Shown here: positions 55,862 through 64,000 of the stretch, in pieces
Numbering within the stretch: the first letter of the stretch is position 1
Layout of the letters: each line of letters opens with the position of its first letter
Assembly: GCF_029027585.1 (NCBI RefSeq)
Contig: NZ_CP093397.1
Span: forward strand, 1,353,405-1,417,404
Direction: 5' to 3'
DNA: 64,000 bases
From: Sulfurimonas sp.
GTDB lineage: Bacteria > Campylobacterota > Campylobacteria > Campylobacterales > Sulfurimonadaceae
Notes under the pieces: generated by a model
What the model was told of the DNA's origin: nothing
Database searches by the model: none
The model's input: the letters and a program-made list of their open reading frames with translations, nothing else
Made by a program: the position numbers and the translations under genes

Positions 55862-56233
55862 TTACATAGTTTTATGAGTTTTGGTATTCAAAATGGAGGT
55901 GTCTTTTTCGCTTAAAACTCCGTCTGGTGTGTTTAAAAGTAGTTCTATTTCACAGTCTAAATATTCACTTGTTGTAAGAGGAGAAAAGTTTTTGTCTTGA
56001 AAAGCTGACATTTTTGCGTTATGAACTATATCTTCAAGTAGAGTTTTTGTGGCATTTTGCGAACAAAAAGAGCCTCTTAACTTTTGATTTATATATAAGT
56101 TTACCGTAGTTGCGATTTTTTCTTTTAAAAGAGGATGCGAGGTTAGAAGTTCATTTTTATCAATACTTCTCTGGGCTTGTAAAACTTCTTGTATAGAATC
56201 ACGAGCGAGTTGAAGTAATACTGAACGACTCAT
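55862..56233 (-). CDS. Short AMMECR1-like domain protein
   Basis: A 123-residue protein that follows the AMMECR1 fold: SVLLQLARDSIQEVL, an IATTVNLYINQKLRGSFCS strand where the family usually has LRGCIGS, then EDIVHNAKMSAFQDKNFSPLTTSEY and CEIELLLNTP. Usual AMMECR1 domains are about 180 residues, so it is shortened at the C-terminus. Role unknown. It overlaps the antiporter gene by four bases. Confidence 0.7.
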   Translation of the reverse strand: MSRSVLLQLARDSIQEVLQAQRSIDKNELLTSHPLLKEKIATTVNLYINQKLRGSFCSQNATKTLLEDIVHNAKMSAFQDKNFSPLTTSEYLDCEIELLLNTPDGVLSEKDTSILNTKTHKTM

Positions 56234-57387
56234 GCCTCTTCCTTTTTTAGTTTATAGTTGTTGATAAGTTTGATAACAATCATAACACTTATAACCTGAA
56301 ATAAAGCCGCTAAGATAAAGGCATAGTAATGAAGTGTATCGATGCTAGATGCATGATAAGCAAGTGTTGCCATAGCGATAAGAAGGGTTAGCGGCATAGA
56401 GTGAGATAAGCCCATAAGTACAGAATCCCTTAATCCTATGTCTTTTATAAAAACCAAAGATGCTATGACTCTCATACAAATCATAGCTAAAGCGATGATA
56501 AAAGCTTTAGAGATTAAACCATCCATCATTAGAGCATCTAGATGAAAAGTACTACCAATATGGATAAAAAAGATAGGGATTAAAAAACCAAAACCATAAG
56601 AGGCAAGTTTTTCAGGAAGTTCATGTTTATGTTCAAAAAATGTTGGGATAAAGATACCAGCTAAAAAAGCTCCAAAAGCAAGTTCTAAATCAAGATAAAG
56701 CATCGCTCCTACAAGAAGAAAAAATATACCCATAGATAAACGAATGTCTTGTTCTTTGTTGTCTTCGTGAGGCATTAAGGCTGTTGAAACCCATGGGAAC
56801 CACCAAAAAAGTAATTCAACAGCACGAAATAGTACAAACATAAATAATAAAAATAGAACAAGAGCTAAGATTGTATGAGTTAAACTTGTACCAAAACCAG
56901 AATCAAGAGCAGAGGAAGTTAGAGTTAATAGACCAATGCTAACAACTTCTCCTATCCCTCCTGCTGTCATAGATAGGTTTAGCCAAGGAGTTTTCCCATA
57001 CTCTTTTGAGAGAGTTGCTACAAGTCCAACAGAAATAAGAGGAAGAAGAACCATAAAGATTTTGCCAAGGTCTAAATAAATAGAGATAGTTACGGAAAAC
57101 GAGTAAAGTATGATTAGGTAAAAAATGACATTTCGCATCACTATTTTTGGTGTTTTTAGAACTTTTTTTAAGTTGATCTCAGTACCTGCAATAAACATCA
57201 AATATAAAAAACCTAACTCTGCAACTATGACAAAAAGTTCTTGGTCGTGTATGAAACCAAAATAGCCAAGCAGTGAACCTAGAATGATTTCAATGGGAGT
57301 AGTTGGAAGTTTTAAAAGTTTTGCAAAAAATGGAGAGAAGATTATAATGAGTGAGATTGTAATGATTAAAATAACATTATCACTCAT
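56230..57387 (-). CDS. CPA2 monovalent cation:proton antiporter
   Basis: A 385-residue membrane protein with about 11-12 helices of the KefB/CPA2 type (LLKLPTTPIEIILGSLLGYFG; GFLYLMFIAGTEINLKKVL; LELAFGAFLAGIFIPTFF). It should exchange Na+ or K+ for H+. It lacks the C-terminal TrkA domain seen in longer KefB proteins. It is twelve bases downstream of bioB. Confidence 0.88.
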   Translation of the reverse strand: MSDNVILIITISLIIIFSPFFAKLLKLPTTPIEIILGSLLGYFGFIHDQELFVIVAELGFLYLMFIAGTEINLKKVLKTPKIVMRNVIFYLIILYSFSVTISIYLDLGKIFMVLLPLISVGLVATLSKEYGKTPWLNLSMTAGGIGEVVSIGLLTLTSSALDSGFGTSLTHTILALVLFLLFMFVLFRAVELLFWWFPWVSTALMPHEDNKEQDIRLSMGIFFLLVGAMLYLDLELAFGAFLAGIFIPTFFEHKHELPEKLASYGFGFLIPIFFIHIGSTFHLDALMMDGLISKAFIIALAMICMRVIASLVFIKDIGLRDSVLMGLSHSMPLTLLIAMATLAYHASSIDTLHYYAFILAALFQVISVMIVIKLINNYKLKKEEA

Positions 57388-57399
57388 AATAAGAACTCC

Positions 57400-58245
57400 T
57401 TAGTTTACAGTTTTGGCAATTTTTAGATTTAGTGATTGTAACATATCTAAATCTTTACTCATAACTCGACCACTTGTTGTTAAGTAGTTTCCTATCACTA
57501 TGGAGTTTGCTCCATGAGAAAATATTTCGCTCTGTCTATCTCCAAACATCAACTCTCTTCCACCTGCAACCATGATTCTCTGCGCATCTGGGAGGGTATC
57601 TCTTGTTAGTTGAATGAGAGAAAAAGCTTCATCAATGCTAAGTGGATTTGGTGATAACTCTAAAGCTTCATTGTGATGGTAAAAGTTTATAGGAACTGAA
57701 CTTGGGTTTAGTGAATTTAGAGATTTTAACATACTAATTCTATCTTTTTGACTTTCTCCAAGACCAAAAATACCACCTGTTATAAGAGTTAAGCCTGCCT
57801 CATTTACATTTAAACAGGTTTTATATCTCTCCCTCCAAGGGTGAGTTGTACAGATTTGAGAATAAAACGCTTCACTTGTTTCTAGGTTATGGTTATAAGC
57901 TTTAATGCCAGATGCTTTTAGTGTTAAGAGTTGTTTTAAGGTTGCTGTTCCATTACAAGCGATGAGTCTAAGTTGTGGTACTTCTTTGCTTAAAATTTTA
58001 GCGATGCTACAAACAAACTCTAAGGTTTTATCGTTTATGCCTTTATCTGCTGTAACTAAACAAAAACCTAAAGCACCATTATCTCTAGCAGTTTTTGCCT
58101 CTTTTAAAATCTCGCTCATCTCTTTTTGTTTATAACGCTCTATGTCAGCTTTATATCTTACACTTTGTGAGCAAAATTTGCAGTCTTCGTTGCATGTCCC
58201 ACTATTAATATTACAAATCGAGCATAAAAAAATTTCGTTATTCAT
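57400..58245 (-). CDS. bioB: Biotin synthase BioB
   Basis: A 281-residue radical SAM enzyme inserting sulfur into dethiobiotin. The [4Fe-4S] cluster motif is in CNEDCKFCSQSVRYKADI (CxxxCxxC), followed by LGFCLVTADKG, AYNHNLETSEAFY (the radical SAM barrel) and MVAGGRELMFGDRQ (second-cluster region). I choose ATG 58245 over a longer frame, because MNNEIFLCSICNINSG matches BioB. It overlaps the phosphodiesterase gene by eight bases. Confidence 0.93.
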   Translation of the reverse strand: MNNEIFLCSICNINSGTCNEDCKFCSQSVRYKADIERYKQKEMSEILKEAKTARDNGALGFCLVTADKGINDKTLEFVCSIAKILSKEVPQLRLIACNGTATLKQLLTLKASGIKAYNHNLETSEAFYSQICTTHPWRERYKTCLNVNEAGLTLITGGIFGLGESQKDRISMLKSLNSLNPSSVPINFYHHNEALELSPNPLSIDEAFSLIQLTRDTLPDAQRIMVAGGRELMFGDRQSEIFSHGANSIVIGNYLTTSGRVMSKDLDMLQSLNLKIAKTVN

Positions 58246-58771
58246 GGTTATTTCTTTCGTATGAGAAAGTTTGTTGTTTAAACTTTTCATCTTTTTTTGT
58301 TTTAGTTTTTTTTGTGTAGTGAGTTACTTCAAATGTAGCATCTGTTATTTTAAGCATCGCACATTCAGATACATTTTTACTTCTTGCACAAACTTCACCA
58401 GAATTTATAAAAAGAGAATTTCCTTTATAATCAACTTCAAACTGATGAGTATGCCCAAAGACAATCACATCTGCATCTGGGGACATATAATAAGGCATAT
58501 GCATAAGTTTAAATTTTGTGTCAGCTATTTTAAAGTTATGAGGCTCTTGGACTAAGTTAAACTTTGAATGATGCTCAGCTAGATGGGCGTCATTGTTTCC
58601 ATAAACAGCTATATACTCAAGTCCGCAATTTTTTAGAAGATTTAGTGTATTAAGCTCTACGATATCACCTGCATGAATAATAAACTCAGCACCATTATCT
58701 ATAAGTAAATTAAGCGCATCTTGCGCCATTTGTACTTTAGAATGAGTGTCTGAGATAATTCCTATTTTCAT
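58238..58771 (-). CDS. YfcE-type metallophosphoesterase
   Basis: A 177-residue phosphodiesterase of the calcineurin superfamily. Metal ligands are visible in IGIISDTHSKV (D-x-H), FIIHAGDIVE (GD), VYGNNDAHLAEH (GNND/H) and VIVFGHTHQF (GHTH). These enzymes cleave small phosphodiesters in vitro; the true substrate is not known. It lies three bases after topA and overlaps bioB. Confidence 0.9.
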   Translation of the reverse strand: MKIGIISDTHSKVQMAQDALNLLIDNGAEFIIHAGDIVELNTLNLLKNCGLEYIAVYGNNDAHLAEHHSKFNLVQEPHNFKIADTKFKLMHMPYYMSPDADVIVFGHTHQFEVDYKGNSLFINSGEVCARSKNVSECAMLKITDATFEVTHYTKKTKTKKDEKFKQQTFSYERNNHE

Positions 58772-58774
58772 AGT

Positions 58775-60994
58775 TTACTCTCCTCTTGGAGTCCTAGTTT
58801 TACATTTTACACACTCATAAACATCTTTATTTCTGTATGTTCTCTCAGCCACAACACCCTTACAGCCTTTTTCTTTACACTTTATTTTTGTTGGTTCAAA
58901 CTTTGATATAAATTTGCAATCAGGATAGTTTCCACATCCCCAAAATGGTCCGCGTCTAGAGTTTTTAAGAGAAATCTCTCCTCCACAATCAGGACAAGGA
59001 GTTTCACTTACTTGACTCTCTACATCAATACTTTTTGTGTTTTTACAATCAGGATAGGCACTACATGCTAAAAATTTGCCATTTCGACCATTTTTAACAA
59101 TCATCTCTTTGCCACATTTGTCACAAATCTGATCAGATGTTTCGACTTTAACTTCTACTTTGTTTCCATCTTCATCAACTTGTTCTGTATATTTACACTT
59201 TGGAAAACCACTACATGCTATGAAGTTGCCAAATCTACCAGAACGAAGAAGAAGTTCATTTTCATTACATTTTGGACAAGTTCTTCCAAGCGGTTTAGCA
59301 AGTTTAAGACTTACTATATTTTCTTTTCCTTGTGCAACTTGTTCCATAAATGGAAAGTAAAAATCACTTAAAAGTTTTTGCCAGTCACTATTGCCATTTG
59401 AAATCTCATCAAGTTTTTCTTCCATATTTGCAGTAAAAGAGATATCTACAATATTTGCGAAGTTTTTTTCTAAGATATCAGTTACAGTAAATGCCATCTC
59501 TGTTGGAACAATTTGTTTTTTTTCAATGTTTACATAAGTTCTACCACTAAGTGTTGCAATAGTTGGAGCATAAGTTGAAGGTCGTCCAACACCTTCAGCT
59601 TCTAGCTTTTTGATAAGAGATGCTTCAGAGTATCTAGCAGGAGGCTCTGTAAAGTGTTGTTCAGGTTTGATACTTTGTATCTCTGCCTTGTCTCCCTCAT
59701 TTAAAGAAGGAAGAAGCTTGTCTTTATCTTCAGTTCCAGTAAGAGCGTAAAAACCATCAAAGATTAGTTTTCTTCCACTTGCTCTATATTCATTTTCTTT
59801 ACCTTTAAAGATTATGCTTTGTTGCTCAAAAAGAGCGTCTGTCATTTGACAAGCCATAAATCTTTCATAGATTAAACGATAAAGTTTTATCTCATCAGCT
59901 TTTAAAAAACTCTGTGCAACTTCTGGTGTGAAGTTAAGCATAGTAGGTCGGATAGCCTCGTGAGCTTCTTGTGCATTTTTTGATTTTTTGTTGTAAGTTT
60001 TTGCTTGGGGCGGAAGATATTTAGCTCCAAAACGATTTTCAATGATTCCACGAACAGCATAGACAGCTTCATTTGCTAAGTTTAAAGAATCCGTTCTCAT
60101 ATAAGTTATAACACCACTTGTTCCATCTGGAGTTTTTACACCTTCATAAAGTGACTGTGCTACCATCATAGTTTTTTTAGGAGTAAATCCTAGTTTGGAC
60201 GATGCAGTTTGTTGAAGAGTTGAAGTCATAAATGGAGGAGGAGTTGAACTTTTTCTCTGTTTTGTTTCAATCTTTGAGATTATAAAAGAGTCAGCATCTA
60301 TACTTTTAGTTATAAGTGTTGCATCATTTTTGTTCTCGATAGAGAGTTTTGTAAGTTTATCTCCCATATGAGATATAAGAGTGGCATCTATATCTTTTGT
60401 AAAGATAGTATCGATTGACCAATACTCAACAGGAACAAAGGCTTTTATCTCTCTTTCTCTATCTACAACAAGTTTTAGAGTTGAAGACTGAACACGACCA
60501 CCTGAAAGACCTTTTTGAATCTTAGATGCTAAAAGAGGCGAGAGTTTATAACCAACAACACGGTCAAGCATACGACGAGCTTGTTGCGCATTTACCATAT
60601 TCATATCTATCTTTCGTGCAGAATCAAGAGCGTGTTTTATAGCTGTTTTTGTGATTTCATGAAAAACTATACGGGGAAGTTCCATAGGATCTTTTTTTAT
60701 TGCATGAGCAATATGCCAACCAATAGCTTCACCCTCGCGGTCCTCATCGGTCGCGATATAGATAGTGTCAGCTTTTTTGGCCAGCGCCTTTATCTCTTTA
60801 ACAATAGCAGAGTTTTCTTTTGCAACTGAATAAGCAGGAATAAGATGATTAGTATCTTCATCAATAGTTATACCAAATCTTGATTTTGGTAAATCTCGTA
60901 TATGACCTTTAGAAGCAATAACTTCATAACCTTTACCTAAAAAGTTCTTTATAGTTCTAGCTTTAGCGGGTGACTCGACAATAATTAAGTTCAA
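58775..60994 (-). CDS. topA: DNA topoisomerase I TopA
   Basis: A 739-residue type IA topoisomerase relaxing negative supercoils. The TOPRIM domain (1-135) holds NLIIVESPAKARTI and YIATDEDREGEAIGWHIA. The active tyrosine is in GVITYMRTDSLNL (about 297). At least three C-terminal zinc ribbons follow (CPKCNENELLLRSGRFGNF, CDKCGKEMIVKNGRNGKF, CPDCGGEISLKNSRRG), with a basic end. It heads the minus-strand operon topA-yfcE-bioB-antiporter-AMMECR1. Confidence 0.95.
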   Translation of the reverse strand: MNLIIVESPAKARTIKNFLGKGYEVIASKGHIRDLPKSRFGITIDEDTNHLIPAYSVAKENSAIVKEIKALAKKADTIYIATDEDREGEAIGWHIAHAIKKDPMELPRIVFHEITKTAIKHALDSARKIDMNMVNAQQARRMLDRVVGYKLSPLLASKIQKGLSGGRVQSSTLKLVVDREREIKAFVPVEYWSIDTIFTKDIDATLISHMGDKLTKLSIENKNDATLITKSIDADSFIISKIETKQRKSSTPPPFMTSTLQQTASSKLGFTPKKTMMVAQSLYEGVKTPDGTSGVITYMRTDSLNLANEAVYAVRGIIENRFGAKYLPPQAKTYNKKSKNAQEAHEAIRPTMLNFTPEVAQSFLKADEIKLYRLIYERFMACQMTDALFEQQSIIFKGKENEYRASGRKLIFDGFYALTGTEDKDKLLPSLNEGDKAEIQSIKPEQHFTEPPARYSEASLIKKLEAEGVGRPSTYAPTIATLSGRTYVNIEKKQIVPTEMAFTVTDILEKNFANIVDISFTANMEEKLDEISNGNSDWQKLLSDFYFPFMEQVAQGKENIVSLKLAKPLGRTCPKCNENELLLRSGRFGNFIACSGFPKCKYTEQVDEDGNKVEVKVETSDQICDKCGKEMIVKNGRNGKFLACSAYPDCKNTKSIDVESQVSETPCPDCGGEISLKNSRRGPFWGCGNYPDCKFISKFEPTKIKCKEKGCKGVVAERTYRNKDVYECVKCKTRTPRGE

Positions 60995-61081
60995 ATAGTT
61001 TTCCTATATATAGTATAGTGATTATTTTAGATTTGGAAGTGTAGCAAAAAAAAGTTAAATAAAAGAAATTGGTAAATTTAC

Positions 61082-61108
61082 TAAAGTAATAGTTTATAGT
61101 ACCGATAT
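61082..61108 (+). promoter_or_regulatory. Sigma-28 promoter of flagellin 1
   Basis: TAAAGTAA (61082-61089), an 11-base gap and ACCGATAT (61101-61108) match the FliA consensus TAAAGTTT-N11-GCCGATAA with correct spacing. It lies 78 bases upstream of the flagellin start codon. Confidence 0.85.
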
Positions 61109-61122
61109 ACATAATATATCAA

Positions 61123-61166
61123 GGCAAGGAAGCCAAGATACAAAATTAACTAGAGCGAAAGGCTCT
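61123..61166 (+). other. Flagellin 1 leader hairpins, CsrA-like site
   Basis: GGC-AAGGAA-GCC (61123-61134) shows a GGA in a loop, the usual CsrA site form, and AGAGC-GAAAG-GCTCT (61152-61166) forms a second stem. A further GGA is in the ribosome site AAAAGGATTT. Campylobacter flagellin leaders are bound by CsrA; the same here is inferred. Confidence 0.45.
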
Positions 61167-61185
61167 TACCCTAAAAGGATTTATT

Positions 61186-62364
61186 ATGGGATTTAGAATT
61201 AACACAAACATTGCGGCAATGAACGCACACAGAAACTCACAGATGACTAACTTAGGACTAGATAAGAGTCTTAACTCACTATCTTCAGGTTTAAGAATTA
61301 ACAAAGCAGCTGATGATGCATCTGGTATGGCTATTGCGGATTCACTTCGTCAACAATCACAAGGCTTAGGTCAAGCGATTGCAAATGCAAATGATGGTAT
61401 TGGTGTTACTCAAACAGCAGATGGTGCTTTAGATGAGTATATTAATATAGCAAACACTATTAGAACAAAAAGTATTCAAGCAGCTTCTGATGGTCAAACA
61501 TTAAATAGTAGAAAAGCTATTCAAGAAGATATTAACAGATTAATGGAAGAAGCTCAAAATATTGCTTCAACAACTTCATTTAATGGTCAAGCACTTTTAA
61601 ATGGTGGATTTGAGCATAAACAATTTCATATTGGTGCTTACTCTGGTGAAACTGTAAAACTTTCTATTGAAGATACTCAAACTGCTCAAGTTGGTAAATT
61701 TGCTTTGACTTCTGGTACAGTAAATGCCGCTAAAACAGTTGGAGATGGTGCTTCTGCTATTGTTCTTGATGTTACAGTAACAAATGCTGATGGTACAACA
61801 GACCAAGTTAGCGTTACAGGTTCAATTGCAACTGGTGCTACAACAAGTGCCCAAAATACACAAGCTATCGCTGATTTATTTAATGCAAAAGCTCAAACAA
61901 GTGGAGCAGATGTTAGAGCTAGTACTTATGAAACATCTACTGCAGGAGAGTATGCTCTTCGTTTAGATTCAGGTTCAGATATAACAGTTACTACTCAAAC
62001 TTTTGATGGTACAGGTATGGGGCTTGCAAGTACAGATAAAAGTTTAGACAATAACTTTAGTAAAATTGATGTAACAACTCAAGATGGAGCTGAAAAAGCA
62101 ATCATCACTTCTGATTATGCTCTAAGACATCTTGATAAAACAAGAAGTGACATTGGTTCTGTTCAGAATCAACTTGAATCTACAATCAGAAATATTTCTG
62201 TAACTCAAGTAAATGTACAAGCAGCGGAATCTCAAATTCGTGATGTTGACTTTGCAGCAGAAAGTGCAAACTTTGCAAAACTAAACATCTTAGCTCAGTC
62301 TGGTTCATATGCAATGAGTCAAGCTAATGCTGTTCAGCAAAATGTATTAAGATTATTACAATAG
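61186..62364 (+). CDS. flaA: Flagellin, first copy
   Basis: A 392-residue flagellin. The N-terminal D0/D1 (1-140, MGFRINTNIAAMNAHRNSQM, SSGLRINKAADDASGMAIAD) and C-terminal D1/D0 (about 300-392, ending NAVQQNVLRLLQ) are conserved, and the middle carries DVRASTYETSTAGEY and DITVTTQTFDGTGMG, a repeat-like D2 domain. It is secreted by the flagellar type III machine. Its N- and C-terminal DNA is nearly identical to the next flagellin, a sign of duplication and gene conversion. Sigma-28 promoter upstream, hairpin downstream. Confidence 0.95.
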   Translation: MGFRINTNIAAMNAHRNSQMTNLGLDKSLNSLSSGLRINKAADDASGMAIADSLRQQSQGLGQAIANANDGIGVTQTADGALDEYINIANTIRTKSIQAASDGQTLNSRKAIQEDINRLMEEAQNIASTTSFNGQALLNGGFEHKQFHIGAYSGETVKLSIEDTQTAQVGKFALTSGTVNAAKTVGDGASAIVLDVTVTNADGTTDQVSVTGSIATGATTSAQNTQAIADLFNAKAQTSGADVRASTYETSTAGEYALRLDSGSDITVTTQTFDGTGMGLASTDKSLDNNFSKIDVTTQDGAEKAIITSDYALRHLDKTRSDIGSVQNQLESTIRNISVTQVNVQAAESQIRDVDFAAESANFAKLNILAQSGSYAMSQANAVQQNVLRLLQ

Positions 62365-62383
62365 TAATTAATCTTTAACTTCT

Positions 62384-62408
62384 TATTCCCAAGTTTTACT
62401 TGGGAATA
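62384..62408 (+). terminator. Terminator between the flagellins
   Basis: TATTCCCAAG and CTTGGGAATA form a perfect ten-base stem around TTTTA, 20 bases past the first flagellin stop. It separates the two flagellin transcripts. Confidence 0.75.
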
Positions 62409-62446
62409 CATATAAAATTACTTTTCTCTTTACTCTTCAAATCTTT

Positions 62447-62461
62447 TGGAACACACATTGC
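62447..62461 (+). promoter_or_regulatory. Sigma-54 promoter of flagellin 2
   Basis: TGGAAC-ACACA-TTGC matches the RpoN consensus TGGCAC-N5-TTGC with one change and the exact twelve-base GG-to-GC distance. It is 36 bases before the start codon. Confidence 0.8.
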
Positions 62462-62497
62462 TTTAAATCATAATATACCTCTCAGAAAGGATTTATT

Positions 62498-63679
62498 ATG
62501 GGATTTAGAATTAACACAAACATTGCGGCAATGAACGCGCATAGAAACTCACAGATGACAAACTTAGGACTAGATAAGAGTCTTAACTCACTATCTTCAG
62601 GTTTAAGAATTAACAAAGCAGCAGATGATGCATCTGGTATGGCTATTGCGGATTCACTTCGTCAACAAGCTCAAGGCTTAGGTCAAGCGATTGCAAATGC
62701 GAATGATGGTATTGGTGTTGCCCAAACAGCAGATGGTGCTTTAGATGAATATATAAATATATCAAATATTATAAGAACTAAAGCTATTCAAGCGGCATCT
62801 GATGGACAAACACTTCAAACTCGTGCAGCTATTCAAAATGATATTAGCAGATTAATGGAAGAAGCACAGAATATCGCTTCAACAACTTCATTTAATGGAC
62901 AATCGCTTTTAAATGGTGCTTTTACAAATAAAGCATTTCATATTGGTGCGTACTCAGGTGAAACTGTAAAAATATCTATAGAAGACACTCAAGTAGCCAA
63001 AGTTGGAAAATTTGCATTAACCTCAGGTACAGTAATAGCCGCCAAAACTGCTGGAGATGGTGCTTCTGCTATTGTTCTTGATGTTACAATAACAAATGCT
63101 GATGGCACAACAGATCAAGTTAGCATTACTGGTTCAGTCGCAACTGGTGGAACAACAAGTGCTCAAAATGCACAAGTTGTTGTTGATTTATTTAATGCAC
63201 AAGCTCAATCAGTTGGAGCAGATGTTAGAGCTAGTGCTTACGAAACATCAACAGCAGGTGAATATGGAATTCGTTTAGATTCAGGATCAGATATAACAGT
63301 TACTACTCAAACTTTTGATGGTGCTGGTATGGGACTTACGGCAGATACAGATATAGACCTGACCAATAACTTTAGTACAATAGATGTTACAACCCAAGAT
63401 GGAGCTGAAAAAGCCATTATTATTGCGGATTATACTTTAAGACAGATGGACAAAACAAGAAGTGATATTGGTTCTGTTCAGAATCAACTTGAATCTACAA
63501 TCAGAAATATTTCTGTAACTCAAGTAAATGTACAAGCAGCGGAATCTCAAATTCGTGATGTTGACTTTGCAGCAGAAAGTGCAAACTTTGCAAAACTAAA
63601 CATCTTAGCTCAGTCTGGTTCATATGCAATGAGTCAAGCTAATGCTGTTCAACAGAATGTATTAAAACTACTTCAGTAG
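62498..63679 (+). CDS. flaB: Flagellin, second copy
   Basis: A 393-residue flagellin closely related to the preceding one, with the same D0/D1 ends and slightly different middle (TNKAFHIGAYSGETVKISIED; GMGLTADTDIDLTNNF). It has a sigma-54 promoter, unlike copy one, giving two levels of control as known from the flaA/flaB pair of Campylobacter. A 14-base hairpin covers its stop codon. The symbol is given by position and promoter class, not by ortholog test. Confidence 0.93.
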   Translation: MGFRINTNIAAMNAHRNSQMTNLGLDKSLNSLSSGLRINKAADDASGMAIADSLRQQAQGLGQAIANANDGIGVAQTADGALDEYINISNIIRTKAIQAASDGQTLQTRAAIQNDISRLMEEAQNIASTTSFNGQSLLNGAFTNKAFHIGAYSGETVKISIEDTQVAKVGKFALTSGTVIAAKTAGDGASAIVLDVTITNADGTTDQVSITGSVATGGTTSAQNAQVVVDLFNAQAQSVGADVRASAYETSTAGEYGIRLDSGSDITVTTQTFDGAGMGLTADTDIDLTNNFSTIDVTTQDGAEKAIIIADYTLRQMDKTRSDIGSVQNQLESTIRNISVTQVNVQAAESQIRDVDFAAESANFAKLNILAQSGSYAMSQANAVQQNVLKLLQ

Positions 63680-63688
63680 TTTTAATAC
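63659..63688. terminator. Bidirectional terminator after flagellin 2
   Basis: GTATTAAAACTACT and AGTAGTTTTAATAC form a perfect 14-base stem with a two-base turn. It includes the flagellin stop codon and the stop of the convergent gene, with A/T runs on both sides. Confidence 0.8.
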
Positions 63689-63999
63689 TCTTCATTTATA
63701 GTTTTATCTAACTCAATCTCGTACAATTCTATTAGTCTGTAGAGTTGTATTGTAATAATTTTTTTCATTTTCTTGATATGTTTTTTATGATTATTTAACT
63801 CTTTTGTATTAAAAATATCTATAACAGTTGAAGCGATACCTAAAAAATAAATAGTCAGTATCTCTCTTAACTCACTTTCATAAGAATTTAAAATATTTTG
63901 CATTAAATGCATATAATTTTGTAGAAAAATATCTTTATTTGAAGAAGCGCTTTGGGAAAATTTTTCTATGAAATTATGAAACTTTTTAATTTGTATTGC
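63682..63999 (-). CDS. Hypothetical protein, 5' end cut by window
   Basis: The frame is open to the window end, so the start lies outside; internal ATGs at 63912 and nearby need not be used. The visible part (about 105 residues) is helical (KKFHNFIEKFSQSASSN; ELREILTIYFLGIASTVIDIF) and ends in YRLIELYEIELDKTINEEY. It could be the ligand domain of a TetR-like regulator, but no DNA-binding part is visible. Function unknown. Confidence 0.55.
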   Translation of the reverse strand, partial: AIQIKKFHNFIEKFSQSASSNKDIFLQNYMHLMQNILNSYESELREILTIYFLGIASTVIDIFNTKELNNHKKHIKKMKKIITIQLYRLIELYEIELDKTINEEY

Positions 64000-64000
64000 T

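Overview
This window looks like chromosome from a free-living, sulfur-oxidising member of the Campylobacterota, most like Sulfurimonas or a close relative. The evidence is low G+C DNA, a paired nifS-nifU iron-sulfur locus, periplasmic SorAB sulfite dehydrogenase, two tandem flagellins with sigma-28 and sigma-54 promoters, many c-di-GMP proteins, and short hypothetical genes typical of the group. The genus is inferred from gene content, not from a marker comparison. No rRNA, tRNA or CRISPR array was seen.

Layout. 1-8.2 kb: a cut thioredoxin-fold gene, a MOSC protein, two secreted paralogs, then on the minus strand a coiled-coil protein, a DUF493 protein, moaC, mobA, an OmpA protein and leuC. 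8.4-10.8 kb: nifS and nifU. 10.86-14.1 kb: two overlapping P-loop ATPase genes behind a perfect sigma-70 promoter that contains two identical 20-bp palindromic repeats. 14.1-17.8 kb: a 2OG-Fe(II) oxygenase and a CHAT-protease/cytochrome b561 pair. 17.8-22 kb: an RNA methylase, an HDOD signalling protein, ywbE, dbpA and glutathione peroxidase. 22-26.8 kb: a response regulator, a YfiR protein, a histidine kinase and a broken TonB receptor. 26.8-34.3 kb: an ABC-F ATPase, a FIST-GGDEF protein, SorAB and small enzymes. 34.3-38.9 kb: a start-less DUF234 gene, a Crp/Fnr regulator, a cysteine-repeat peptide, a broken metallo-beta-lactamase gene, an HD-GYP protein, DoxX and a small histidine/cysteine protein. 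38.9-43 kb: an EF-hand-like protein and a heme-sensing HD-GYP protein. 43-50.3 kb: a Cus-type metal efflux system with a small insert between cusA and cusB. 50.4-54.5 kb: an asparagine synthase gene split by an IS1182-family element. 54.6-61 kb: a panE-like gene and a topA-yfcE-bioB-antiporter-AMMECR1 operon. 61-64 kb: the flagellins and a cut gene.

How the genes work together. MoaC and MobA make the molybdenum cofactor that SorA needs, and SorA exports through the Tat route before passing electrons to SorB. The c-di-GMP proteins (response regulator-GGDEF-EAL, FIST-GGDEF, EAL-HDOD, two HD-GYP) point to surface-motile switching, in line with the flagellins.

Most interesting signals. (1) Two near-identical palindromes of the form TATGTAAC-N4-GTTACATA lie about 30 bp upstream of the -10 boxes of the cysteine-repeat peptide gene and of doxX, right next to a Crp/Fnr gene. 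They suggest a small metal- or thiol-stress regulon around an apparently orphan substrate peptide of the MNIO/bufferin type. (2) The two-ATPase operon with its twin operators is a candidate uncharacterised NTPase system, possibly defensive. (3) A secreted TPR-CHAT protease is translationally coupled to a membrane cytochrome b. (4) Several genes are decaying: asnB (IS plus homopolymer frameshift), a TonB receptor, an MBL hydrolase and a DUF234 gene.
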